Origin: Hirundichthys speculiger
Taxonomy: Eukaryota; Chordata; Actinopteri; Beloniformes; Exocoetidae
Length of the DNA: 64,000 nt
Assembly: GCA_018398805.1 (NCBI GenBank)
Contig: JAGFBZ010002033.1
Span: forward strand, 124,001-188,000
Direction of reading: 5' to 3'
The position numbers and the translations under genes are program-made. Under the pieces are notes generated by a model. The model was given only the letters and a program-made list of their open reading frames with translations, had not been told where the DNA came from and ran no database searches. Positions 10,180-22,159 of the stretch are shown one piece after another (position 1 is the stretch's first letter; every line of letters begins with the position of its first letter).

Positions 10180-12266
10180 TTATTGTTGCTGGGCTGTCAG
10201 GTCAGCCATAGGATCACCTCGCACAGCTAAAGTATCCTTTATCTCTCCCAGTGCTGTAAAAGTAAAAAAAAAAAAAAAGAAGAATTTTGAAAGAGTAAAT
10301 GTCCCATCTGTCATTAAAAAAAAAAAACCAAAAGCATGTGTTTGTGAAAAGCTAAGAGGCATTTGCTGACCTTTACGTAGTTGTTTGTTGTCAGCTTGCA
10401 GCTGCTGGTTCTGAGCAGACAAGTGGATTGCGTCCTGTACAGCTTCCAACAGCATAGTTCTGTATCTGCTCTCTGAAGTCTTCCTCTGCTCCTCACACAC
10501 CTGACGAAATGCTCTAAACACCTAGAAAGCATGAGAATGTGATAATACAGATAACAATGCCAAAGTAAGTCATTTATCAACTTGTTTGACTAAATAAATG
10601 ATGCAAATGAAACTCCCCCATTAAAGCCCTCTATTCATAGGAGGAGGTGAACCATCAGCAGTGAAAATTTAGTCATGTTTATGGATGGATGGATGGATGT
10701 ATACATAGATAGATAAAAATGTCTTCCCTTATCAAGCTGAATCATCCACATGCATGATATGCAACTTTTTTTTTCATCAGAATTTCTACTGTACCTGCAA
10801 ATTTATCAGTGTTAAGCAGCTTAGTGTGCTAATCATCTGCTGTATACCCAACTCACTCTTAGAATTAATAAAACAATAACATAGTTTAATTAAGCAACCA
10901 CAGTTAATTGAATCCCCAGTTCAATTGAATGCCATTGTTTTGTTTCTTAAGTTTAAATAAGACGGTTATATGAAAAAAATGCATGAGCTCAAGCAAATAC
11001 ATTTTTATTTGAAGGCTGCTGGTGCTTGTTGGAAGCTAAGAGTGGGTGAGATTCCTACAGCCTGAACTGAATGTCAGTCCATCACATGGCTGACGGAGAG
11101 ATAATTCACTGATACTTTTTCAGTCACTTGCTGTATTCATGCTGAACCGCTTTTACGTAAGTTGGTGAGAGATGAACAAAAGTGGGTTATATCCTGATGA
11201 AATATAAATGTGACATCACTGAAATCAACCCACAAAACTCCCACCTGCAGGCTCTCGTCCCTCAGACAGTGCAGCTCTGTTTGGTGTCTGCCATGCTGAT
11301 CCTGCAGGTCTCTCTCGGCCTGCTGCGCCTCAGCACGCAGGGCTTCCATCTGCAGCACCAGAACCTGCCTCTCTCTGCTCAGCACCAGCAGCTCCCTCTG
11401 AGGGCCCTCTGTCTAACGGAGCGATGGATGGAACCCGTGATTAAACCATAAAAAATGCAATGAAAATCCTGAATTGAGTTGGAAATGCTGTAGTTTCCAC
11501 TGCCCACCATAAATACAGCCTCGCACTAATTTAAACTGACTCAGCATCCTCGGCTGAGATAGATCACAAACCGAATGTTAAACAACAGTGGATCTAATTA
11601 TCTCACCGGCAGCTGCTCCTGTGCCAAGTCGCTCTCCATCTTTGCCACCTCCTCCTGAATTAATCTCCCATGATCCTCCTTAAGTTTCCTCCTCCGCTGC
11701 TGTGCTTCGTTGTATTCCAACTGAGACTAATCATTAAATTGGCAAAATAAATGTCTTAGTATAGGCTTCCCACCCTCATGTACATAAATCGTATTTAGAT
11801 TTTGAAAAGGCTATTGATTCAGCCTTGTGAATGTGTTATCAAATCAGAGTTAATATAAAGATCTGAAAAGAGTTGTTCCCAAGGGCAAAAATTACATTTT
11901 TGAACAATTTCTGAGTTTAAGACTAGATGCTGTTAAAGGCATTATGCACAAACCATCTTAACCTTTAAGGCAGCTTCTGAGGACTTTGAGAAGCTTATGC
12001 CTTTCTAAAATGGATGTAGAGAATTAGTTGATAAAAAGCTACTGATTAGCTCATTCAAGGTTAATATTTGAAATTGACCTTTTGGGATGTCCTCTCATTT
12101 TCATACCAGAAACAAGTCACAATATTAACATATTCAACAAAAGAAAAATTATGGAATTAAAGGTTAGATCCCAGCCAAAATGACTAAGGGTTAGTTATCT
12201 TTCATCATTAATATCAAATTGATTATAGACCAAAATAACATGCACAGTACAGAACTAGAAGAGTAG

Positions 12267-12320
<54 letters not shown>

Positions 12321-15300
12321 TTAATTGTGTTCATCTACTTTTGCATATGAAGTCTGCAGGAGAAGCTTCTGATTCCATGGAAGTCAATGCAGCCATCACA
12401 TCAATATATTATTTTTATCTTTTTTAAAACTTAGTTGCAAACCTGAAATATAAAAATTAGAGTTATCATAGATGAAACTGACAAGGTAAAACATGGAAAA
12501 GAAAAGATAAAACATGGAATATCTTTTTTTCACACTCTCCCAGTGTGTAGTGATGTATATTGTATAAGCCATTCATTTTTTTGTACTCTTTCTTTCTTTG
12601 ATGTCGGATCAAAATCAAACCATGAAGGAAAATGTGAAGAGGCACCGATCAGGGAGATAGTTGAAAACCTTTTCTGTTGTCAGGAGCACTGTGACATCAA
12701 TAATTGGTAAATGGAAGTTTAAAATCCTCAGTGTTGACCAGATGTCCAAACTGAATACGTACAGTAAACTTCAGCAGTGTTCTGCTGTGACACAGACACC
12801 TGCTGTAAGGAAGAACACCTCACTATAATCCCTAATCAGGCTTTCATGGCAGAGAGGTGACATGGAAGTAACTGTTGAGTAACAGACATATGACAACCTG
12901 CTTGAAATCTACCAGACAGCATTAAAAAAAGAAGAAAAAAAAGAAACAACTTGCTTGTGGGATGAAGGAGAGAGTCAAGAATTCATCCTGACTGGCCAGA
13001 ACAGCAAAGAGTGTGGCAGGTATAAAACAGGCACTGCTCTAATGTGACTGAATATAATCCCTGTGGGAAAGCACGGTGGTGGAAGCAAACTGAAGTTTAG
13101 CAATTTAGCTAACGTTTCAAAGGCAATCCAAGCAGACAGTACACAAAGCAGAGAATTTCAAATACCGAATGATGTGCCTTACACGCTGAGGGAGCTGAAA
13201 TTGTCCTAGAACAGCTCCGGTCTTCAGAGCCTCCTCTCTGAGAGCCTCTTTGAGCTGATGGATTCTCGATACCCTCTCCTGGACTTCCTCTACACTCCCT
13301 CTACCTTCTGTGAATATTAGAAATCCACAAAATACACTGGTCACAATGAATGGCCTTCTGGATCACATTACTCTCTTGAATCAAAGCCTTTTACCTTTAA
13401 TATGTTCTTCCATTTCCTTTCTCAGCCGGTCCCTCAGACATTTGACTGTTTCTGGAGTCTCTCTGTGGCCAGTGTGATGACCTTCAGAAGACTCTTGATT
13501 GTGTTTTGAGGATTTACAGAGCTATTTACATGAGCAGAATATGAAAAACATTTTTATGTGTGTGTTGGAAAAAAATACAGTTCAATAAATCTTATACTTT
13601 TCCTCACTTGTGTAATATAAATAGTTTACACCTTGAGTTTCACTTTTGTCTTCTCTGATTCTTCCTTCCTCTTCTCCCATAATTGATTTTTCACTATCTA
13701 TTGTAGAGATCACACAACAGATTTTTATCTTTTTAGTGTAAAAAGACCCGACATAGCATAAAATGAGAGGTGTACGTAGTATTTGGTTCACTCTATTAGT
13801 TACCTGAAGGTTTTGAGTCAGCTCAGCCAGCTTGTAAATCTTGTTAACTCCACCCTCCCTCTGGGACATTATAACATTTTGCAGATCCATGATGCTTTCA
13901 CGAATCTCTTGCTCAGTTGCCTTTGGATTCCAACGACTGATGGTGGGCTTAGTTGCCAATCCTCTCACTTTCTGGGCCAAATCTAATGCGGAAGGTGTCT
14001 CATCATCCAGCAGACCTGTATGGAAGGAAGGACCAGAGTTAGTTTTACACCAGTTCAACCTAATTAAATTTCTGGTGGTACGTCAACACTCTTACCTTGA
14101 GGATTAATGCAGTAGATGAGGAATGTCCTGTTATTTCCTGTTAAGGCATCCCTCAGGAGGAACAGGAGAAGCTTGTCCCTGAATGCAGCGGGAGAATTTG
14201 GCATCTGGTCCAGAACCTTCACCAGTGGGCTGACTCTGGAAAACATTCAACTGTTATGAATGGGTCTGGCACACAACCCATGGAAAAGTAATTCCAAATC
14301 CCTCAGAGCTTTATCTTTCTTGCACAATGAATCAATTCATAAGTGATAATTCATATGTGATGGGTTTTGAAAGTCGAGGGTCAGTGTGCCAAGGACCTAC
14401 GCCTGTGCCTTCACCCTTAAGCCCAGCCAGGCACTGTGGGTAAAGGCCTGGCAAACCAGGTGCTTGTACATAAGCCCCTCCCCCATGCTTAGCTCCAGGG
14501 TTGCGGCCCCGGTAACCCGCATCAAGGCAGGTGATATAAAGCTCCTTGTAACTCCTGATTTTTAATATCCACATGTGTCAGGAATCAGTCTTCGTCTGGC
14601 CAAACTGGAAGCAGCTGAGTTTCCTCCACGGTGTAGCTAGACTGTCCCTTAGAAACTGGGTGAGAAGTTAAGTCATTCAGGAAGGACTCGGAGTACAGTC
14701 CCTGCTCCTCCACGTCAAGAGGAGCCAGTTGCAAGTCAGTTTTTGCATCCTCCAGGATGTCTCCTGGAAGCCTCCCTGGTGGGGACACGTTTTCAGATGT
14801 GTCCAACTGGGAGGAGACTCAAAGGCAGATCCAGGACACGATGGAGAGATTATATCTGCTGGCTGGTCTTGGAGTGCCAAAGTATCCCCCCAGAAGAGCT
14901 GGAGGAGGTGTCTGGGAAGAGAGAAATCTGGGCCTCTGTGCTCACGTCTCCTTCCCCGATGTTCCAGTGTACAGATGGATGGATTGATGGGTTGACATTT
15001 GTGTTTGCTGCTCATTTATTCCTCTCAATACAACTTTAAATCCAGCCTGTAACATATACAACTTTTTAATTATGCCTACATGCATCACTTTATGTCATTG
15101 CTGACTGTCTGGATTTCAAAGTCAATAAATAATTCCCACAAGTCATGAAGCAAATTCACTCCTTCTGATCACCGTACTGATAGATCTTTGAAAAATCCTG
15201 TCATAAACAGAAAGACATTAGTCACAAAGAGAGGTGTGTTTGTCAGACTGACTGACTTACTGACTTGCCTTGGAATCTGAGGGAGGGAATGAAAGCCTAT

Positions 15301-17918
15301 AGGTGTGACAGGCGAGCAAAACCTGTGCACATTGTCTTGATTCATGATAGTTGCACTGTCATTTGTCAGTGAAATAGGCAACATATCTTGTGTTAGAGGC
15401 AATGATCCAAGGCTTACCGCAACAACAGCAAATCTTGAGACTTGTCTGAGAAGATACAAATCTGTAGTGCTGCCAGTGGGTTAGCAAATAATTACTATGT
15501 GAAAATTCTTAAAAGCCATCTTTCTGTGTTTGATTTTCAGCATTTTTTTAGTCACAAAATGTATGTGTCACTTAGTTTAGGCTGCCGAAATCACTTTCAG
15601 ATTAAAAATTTACATAAGAGCGTATGCAATAAATTAAAGGGTCTGAATACTTTCTGAATAATTTGTGGATGTATAACACAGAGCGATGTGTGTTTTATAT
15701 TAAGAGAAGTGCATTTCTTGTAACAGCCCCTCTCTTGAGTGTCTCCTCTTTCAGTAGCTCTTTCAGCTGATGGAGTTTTCTCGCTACGCTCTTCAGAGTT
15801 ACTGTGTTTGCCAGCATATCTTATTCAGCTCTCAGTTCACTGCAATAATTGCTTCTTCTACAGTTAGTTGGAATAAATCCTCAAGGGATTGTCCAGTTTA
15901 AGTACAGGGATATTATGTTAATAAGGACATCATTCCACTGGTGAATACATCCTACTCAAAACTCTCATTTTCATGAATATTACTACAATTATTTGATTTA
16001 GAGTCAGGAATAGATTAGTTATCGGCCTCTGATGGCGTGTATCCTTCTGCAAACGGGTAGTTGGAGCTCTTTCAACAAAATCCTGAAAGATTGCTGCGCT
16101 TGGCCATCGTGACAACTGGGAAAACAATTGACAATAGGAACATTAGTGGATAATATGATTTTTAGTTCCTCTGGCTCATGACACTGACCCTCTGAGGTCA
16201 GTCCTGCTGGCTCCTCCTGCCAGACTGAACAGCTGCAATCTGCTTCGGCAGACATCCAGCTCCACCTGCTCTGGATAGAGTTTCCACTCGACAGCCACTG
16301 AGAACAGGCAACTGCATCTGAAGTGAAACACAAACCATGTTGTTCATTCATTCACAAGTTTTTGAAGGAGAGGGACTGACCAACATTGTGTTCCAATGTG
16401 ATCACACAAGGGGAAATTTGTTGTGCAGCAGTCCAGTAAGTCCCACAACAGTATCAACTGAATCTGTTCAGAGTAGTTATTTTAATGGATTACACGTTCA
16501 GGGTTTCTTTGAACATGTAATCCATTTAATGAATAACATGTTCCGGGTTTCTTTGACCTACCGGCTAGAAATGGCACCTGCACTGGTCTTCATTGTGTCG
16601 CTGCATGTTTCATATAGAGTGTAGGCCTCGTCTGCCGAACACACGCACACCTCACATAAACCTTCCACAAGCCTGGGAAAAAGAGAAAAACTGATCATTG
16701 AGTTTAGATTTCAGTCATTTATTATAATACTTTATAATATAATAATAAATATGTTGTTTTTTTAGATCTTCATTCATCAGTGTGTTACCTAACTATTACA
16801 TATCTGTGACATACCATCCAAGGTCAGGATGCGTTACAAGCTGTAAAGCCTGTTTGCTGCCGCTCAAGAGATCCTCTGCACTGCCATCTGGGTAAAACTG
16901 ACATAGAAAAATAAGAAGCTACTTTATGTTGCGTTTTAAAATGTTTTCTGAATATGCAATTTAGTACAAGGACAAACCTGTAGAAATGACACAGAGACGA
17001 AGGACTCCGCTGTCACTCGGGATGCTGTGCAGCTGAACACAGTTGTCAAGACCTAAAAGAGTCAGAATTTAAAAATGTGAATAAAACTAAAACATCTAGT
17101 GATATGATAGAGTCCAAGGTGAAGTTTGGTTTGGGTTCCACCTGTCTGATGATACTAGGGTCAGTCAGGGCTCTGAGCGTCTCTGTGGAGGCTCCACAGA
17201 TCAGCAAGGCTCCATTGTACCCACTCGATATGGTCTCAGTAAGAGGCTGCAGCAGCTCAGAGTGGAGATTCTGCACATTTTAGTTCACATTTTTAGCTTT
17301 CAAGCTTTACAGTATGAATTGGTGAACAGCTGAAATAAAGTGGAGTCAAACAGTACAGCTGAATGAAAAATCAAAAGCGATTTTTATTACCTCAGTGTTG
17401 TCAGATGTGACAACTTGGTCAAATATGAAGGTCCTTGTATCCTAATTGACAGATACACACACACGTACACACACGTTTAAGCATTTAAGCAGTGAGTTTC
17501 CAGGGAACAACTACAAGATGCAGCCTGAAGTATCAAGTGAGATTGGATGTTTTACCTCATTCTTTGCTGATTTGTAGTCAACTCCACGTCCTTCCTCACT
17601 GATAACTATACAGTCTGTGCCCTCTGTGCATTTAATATAAACATGTAAACACACTTTAATTCACAGCAAAAACAGCAAAATTATAGATTTGCATACCTTG
17701 TCCAGCTGGGTTTGTAGGAAGTACAACTCCCACTCTCACAGTCTCAGCTCCGTCACATATCTGTCAGAGAGCCGAGAAAGAGAGATTATCAGGAACTGAG
17801 ACAAGCCACTCTTTAGTCCTTTAAATCCTACTATCTTCCATATCATGAATTTGTAAATATACATACTACTACACAGAAAATATATACCTACAGGTGCATT
17901 GATGTTCATTGTGGCCAT
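10180..17918 (-). CDS. Kinesin-head-like coiled-coil protein, motor signature lost
   Basis: I cannot name this gene with confidence; a CCDC78-like protein is one guess. Seventeen coding exons join in frame to 617 codons: 17918-17892, 17760-17697, 17623-17556, 17441-17391, 17270-17142, 17052-16978, 16897-16815, 16672-16562, 16317-16189, 14235-14096, 14015-13804, 13521-13395, 13307-13183, 11726-11607, 11412-11245, 10521-10371, 10253-10180. Residues 15-292 follow a kinesin head: VRVGVVLPTNP as first strand, FIFDQVV (about 59-65), SGYNGALLICGAS where the P-loop should be, SLAGGAS (234-240) in place of DLAGSE, and FRDKLLLFLLRDALTGNNRT (about 264-283) as the FRDSKLTRLLQDSLGGN helix region. The GxxxxGKT ATP-binding loop is absent, and the segment after switch II is much shortened. 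Residues 293-600 are neck and coiled coil (IHQLKEALREEA, LKEDHGRLIQEEVAKME). ATP-driven movement is unlikely; a structural role is an inference. Confidence 0.8.
12267..12321. repeat. (TTA)n microsatellite
   Basis: About 18 uninterrupted copies of a TTA trinucleotide in an intron of the kinesin-like gene. Confidence 0.95.
12620..13092 (+). mobile_element. Degraded Tc1-like transposon fragment
   Basis: Scattered matches to Tc1-type transposase DNA in order: TGTCAGGAGCACTGTGACATCAATAATTGG near 12680, then CCTGTGGGAAAGCACGGTGGTGGAAGC at 13060-13086, which resembles the conserved KHGGGS region. It is heavily mutated and deleted, lies in an intron of the kinesin-like gene and has no open frame. 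Confidence 0.45.
14333..14580. repeat. Unclassified GC-rich repeat-like block
   Basis: A GC-rich block (CCTGGCAAACCAGGTGCTTG and so on) unlike the AT-rich intron around it, directly beside a LINE fragment. It looks like part of an interspersed fish repeat. Its minus-strand frame is open for 80 codons but matches nothing I recognise. Confidence 0.3.
14605..14990 (+). pseudogene. LINE 3' end (reverse transcriptase C-terminus) remnant
   Basis: Plus-strand translation with frameshifts gives the usual tail of a fish LINE ORF2: ARLSL, SFRKDSEYSPCSSTSRGAS-like sequence, then GGDSKADPGHDGEI in one frame and RRRWRDY-like in another, IPPEELEEVSGKREIWAS, and a GATGGATGG repeat tail. It is inserted in the largest intron of the kinesin-like gene. 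Broken by indels and 5' truncated. Confidence 0.75.
15716..15800 (-). pseudogene. Second copy of a coiled-coil exon (relic or alternative exon)
   Basis: Minus-strand translation gives VARKLHQLKELLKEETLKRGAV, close to VSRIHQLKEALREEALKTGAV in the exon at 13307-13183. The DNA match covers about 75 bases (15722-15795 against 13209-13275). It lies upstream, in the 1.95 kb intron between the exons ending at 16189 and starting at 14235, inside the head-coding part. Including it there would interrupt the head, so it is read as a duplicated exon relic. Confidence 0.6.
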
Positions 17919-18502
17919 CCTGAGAGGGTGTCCAACACAGCCACTGTCTCAACTGGATTTCATTACAGCAGGCTGAATTATTGATGAGCCACCATCTACT
18001 TTCACTGGTGTATCTGATCGGGGTAAATTTACAAAGATGAATAGAAAGGTCACATCTGGGCTCATTGATGATCTTTTTTGGAAAAAAAACTCCAGTCATC
18101 TTCAGTGTGTCAGGTCTTCAGGTCTGACTGAAGACAACAAATTGATGTAGGATCATATTTTACACCGATGAAATAAAACATTCTATTTACGCTTTATACC
18201 TATCAATACAGAAAAATGGACCACTATTATAAGATACTGATTTAATATTTTATGACCCGCAGAGATGCATGCTTCTGAATAAGGCATCCTTTAAGAGAAG
18301 GCTGAACTTTTTAAGTAATGGCTGTATTCATGATTAATAATCCTGTAATTAATCGGTTTCAGGATTTTTTTTTTTAAACAATTTAACCTTGAATAATAAA
18401 ATAAAGGCTTCACACTCTGTATCCAGCTGTGAAGATCTTCTTGCTTTCAATTTGGTAACAGAACAGTAATAAATGTTAATAATGGATTACATTAATGCCT
18501 GT

Positions 18503-18595
18503 CCAGGGTGTACCCCTGCTTTTTGCCTGAAGTGAGCTGTGACGCTGAATAGGAAAAGGTGGGTATACCATAGATAATAGATGGGTGGATGGATT
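18503..18595 (+). repeat. LINE (L2-type) 3' tail fragment
   Basis: CCTGTCCAGGGTGTACCCCTGC with downstream GAAGTGAGCTGTGACGCTG and a GATGGGTGGATGG end, the usual order in fish L2-type tails. Confidence 0.65.
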
Positions 18596-20186
18596 TTACA
18601 TTCATCTATCAAGACATTTTTTATGAATTATTGTTAAAATGAGATGCAGCATATGAACAAATAGTCTCAAAACAATATTGATTTTTTTTTTGAATTAGAA
18701 AATCTGCACCAAATAAAGGCATGCAAACAACACAGCATGGTACATTGAGATGAAAAACATTCCCAGGATGATGTAAAATGTTTCAAATGAGTCATAAAGC
18801 AACTACAATGAGGCTCAAACATATCTGCAAGACACACAGTTGAAAGCAAATCGAGCATAAAGGACACAGCTGCATGGCTAATGGTTGGTTTGGTCTCTTC
18901 CAGTTTGAGGGTTTTGTTTCTCTGCAGGGGATTTGTCATGTCTCTGCCCGGTGTTTTCCATCTTTATTCTTCTGCCCCAGCTCATACCTGGTGTATGCAT
19001 AATGCTAAATATTCTACAGACCAATAATTGTGTGATTTGCACATCGTGCACAGAAGATCGGGCCCCACAAATGACCTGCTGCAACATCAACAAAGCTGAA
19101 TAATGTCATACATCAAGTGTGATGTTGCATCCTGCTGCTCAACTTGACATATTTTGAGAGACTAATTCATTATTTGAGCCTCCTGCTGTACCTCTGCTGT
19201 GTTATACAGAAACTAGCAGGCAAGTCCTCCACAGACACACCATCTGCACTTTCCTGCTATGGTGGCTTTCCATCAACATCCAACTGCTCCAGTGTGCTCA
19301 GAGCTCCCAAGCCTGACTGCAAACAGGCCTTTTAGCCGGAATCAGTGTTGGGATTCTGCGAGATAGCAGGTAGCGTGTGAAAATACCCAGATCATGGAAA
19401 GACAGTGCTGTGATGTGGAAGCTACACTTCGACACGCTTTTAAATCTCTACTTGCAAAACTGGAAAGAAAAAGAAATCTTGTGAAAATGATCTTGAGCCT
19501 GACATATCTTGTTTTTATGCATTTTTTTTCTTTTTAAGTAACAATGAGTTCAGAGATAAAGTGAGTTCACAAAAAACACTGTCATTTATTTGAACTATTA
19601 ATTTATCTTTTAATATTAACATGTGTCTGGAGCAAAAATTGTCAACATACTGGCAGTTTTTTTGTTGTTGTTTTTTGTTTTAAAGTAAATTTCAGATTTT
19701 TTCAGAAATCCTGTTCTAATTCTTTGTATTTGATTTTTATAGGGAGCTGAGAAAATTTCTCTCCTCGAGCAAGTCTGTTAACCTAGAAAGTGACATTATG
19801 AGAGAGGACAGGTTTTCCTCCGTGTTGATGAAAACTTGAGGTGTGTTGAATGAAAACTCTGAGCTTGAGAGTAGATTAAATGAAAACTTTTTCTTTTTTT
19901 AATTTCCAGTTTCCTCTACACTGCTAAATGTCAGGTGCACTACAGCCCACGAAATCACAGTTTTCATTTCTGTGGGAATTTTTACGGATTGATTGTTGAT
20001 TTTTGGTAAATCAACATCCAGGGCAAGTCATGATTGAACCGTTGAACGATCCAAAACTAGTGGGTAAATCTGTGGAATAATGATAACAGGCAATTACATA
20101 TAATGGGATTATGCTGGCACAGGAATCCCACCAATGAGGCATCAAGACTGTAACTGGACGAGTGGAAGCATGGCTCAATTGAAGCT

Positions 20187-20214
20187 ATTATTATTATTAT
20201 TATTATTATTATTA
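20187..20214. repeat. (TTA)n microsatellite
   Basis: Nine copies of TTA in intergenic DNA. Confidence 0.9.
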
Positions 20215-21346
20215 TGTTTCCTAAACCAGTATCACAAATTTATTTACCCATATAACGTCATGTGAGTGCCAGAATCTCCTGTTTTTCTGCTGTTCTCTTT
20301 CACCTGTTTACTGTTCCATCAATTTTCTCATTTATTATTCCTGACATACTTATTACATACATACCTAACCCTAACCCTAAGAAGAAATTCTTTTTACCTC
20401 GAAAATAATTTCCCTTGTTGGTAACATTCAGCATATAACACAATCGTGGGAAAGAAAAACAGGGAATGATATACAGATATACGAGTTTCCTTCTGGGCAT
20501 TGTGTAAAAGAACCTTAAATGTGTGTTCAAAAGGAACCGTCTGAAAGCTGATGGGATTCTGAAGCTCACTACTTGAATGTAAATCTTAAAAAGGAAGGCG
20601 CAGTTGTTCAGACCTTAGTACAACCAAGGAAAGAAAAAGAGTAAAAGATTTCCAGTGGTAGATCTGACATCAGTTCTGGCATGAAAGGACAGAAAGCTGG
20701 AAATGTACATGTATTGTTTACTTAGTAATATTTTCACAATCAACAACCAACATGTGCATTTGTCTTCTGTGTCAGAGGATCGTCTATGAGGTTCAGTATG
20801 TGAGCTGGCATGTGTTACAAAGTCACAACACGAGAAGCATTATCCAGTTTTTTAAATAGTATACAAGCATAAATATTACACGATAGCCTGACAAAGAAAG
20901 ACTGTATTTTCCCTCTTTTCTGACTCTACTTTGTCTTATGTGTCTGCACCAGCGAACAGTGCTGTGATGCTAGATTGCAGCTCAGGAGTCGGTCGGTGTT
21001 CTGGCACACTGCTAAATGTTTCAGTACGAACAACATGGAGAGGAACCTCATGGCCGAGAAGAGGATTGCATGAGAGGACAGGAGGCAAGGTGTAGTTGGG
21101 CTGTGAAGATGTATAATCCAAACCAGTTTGAGGCAAAACAGGATTGCTTCATTAAGAAAAGTAAAACTGAGATTTAATGAGTGTTGAGAGGAAGGCTTGA
21201 AGTGAAATTAGACGACACACAATCCAGGACTAAGTCAGCAGTGAAATTGCATCAAAGCAGCATTGAATTTATTGAGGCCTTACTTTGTGAAATATCTAGA
21301 CACGGGGACATATGTGTAACAATGTAAGCATGTTGTTGAAAAAAAC

Positions 21347-22159
21347 TTTATTTAATCTCTTTTACACAACCATCCTCATAAAATGATGACTTGCTCATAT
21401 GTTCATAACCTTTAAAAGATAGATTCACCCAAATTATAAAAACTAAACCTCCATATCTCATGGTGGGTTTAATTCTGGTGCTTACCATATTAAAAAAAAA
21501 AAAAAAAAAAAAGAACAGCAGCATCTCTTTCAAGAAACTGACTCCCTTTCACTCTGAATAATCCACAGACCTCACTGAGCCATTTTTACTGAAACTACGA
21601 GATAAGAAAACTGATCCCAGCGAGGTTTGTGGATTTTCAGAGTGACAGCGGACACTGTTTCTTCAAAGAGGTTCATCTGTTCATTCTTAAATGACAATTT
21701 TCAGTGCTGAATGTACCATAAACAAACTTCTGGTTCCCTTCATGTTGGACTGGAGGCAGGACAAGATGTCTCAAAGCATGACAGACAACCGGGAACTGCC
21801 TCTAGTTTTTGTAATTTGAATGAACCGACCCTTTAAGCATTCCTCAGAAACCCTTGCACAGTTTAATATTCTTGATGTCAATTAAATGAAAACACTGAAA
21901 AATAGATATTTTAAAAGACAGAAGGTAAATACATCAAAAGCACTACAGTGTAACCGGCCTCTAATGATTATTGCAAGCAATCAGCGAAAGTATTCAAATC
22001 AAGTGATTACATGGAGGAGCAGTTTGTGAGGAATTTAAACTGCTACAAGTTGCAGATTAGCATGAATTTTAAAACTGCCAGTGTCACATGTCTGCAAAAA
22101 TCAGCTAATGAGATTTTAATGAGAAGAAACCCCCTGTTTCATGCTTCGCCTTGTTTGAT
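21347..22159 (-). other. cd74: Probable CD74 3' UTR
   Basis: Non-coding sequence from the proposed CD74 stop codon to an AATAAA read on the minus strand at 21352-21347. An (A)n tract at 21492-21512 (plus strand) lies within it. The extent is inferred only from the poly(A) signal. Confidence 0.4.

Larger units (their letters stand above)
18000..21346. other. Intergenic region between the kinesin-like gene and CD74
   Basis: No supportable coding sequence. It contains an L2-type tail (18503-18595), a (TTA)n tract (20187-20214), and a short run of CCTAA units (about 20363-20380). The kinesin-like gene promoter must lie upstream of 17918, but I see no clear core promoter motif. Confidence 0.5.

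Noticed and set aside
20363..20380. Telomere-like CCTAA repeats
   Set aside because: Only about three units; too few for an interstitial telomeric block.
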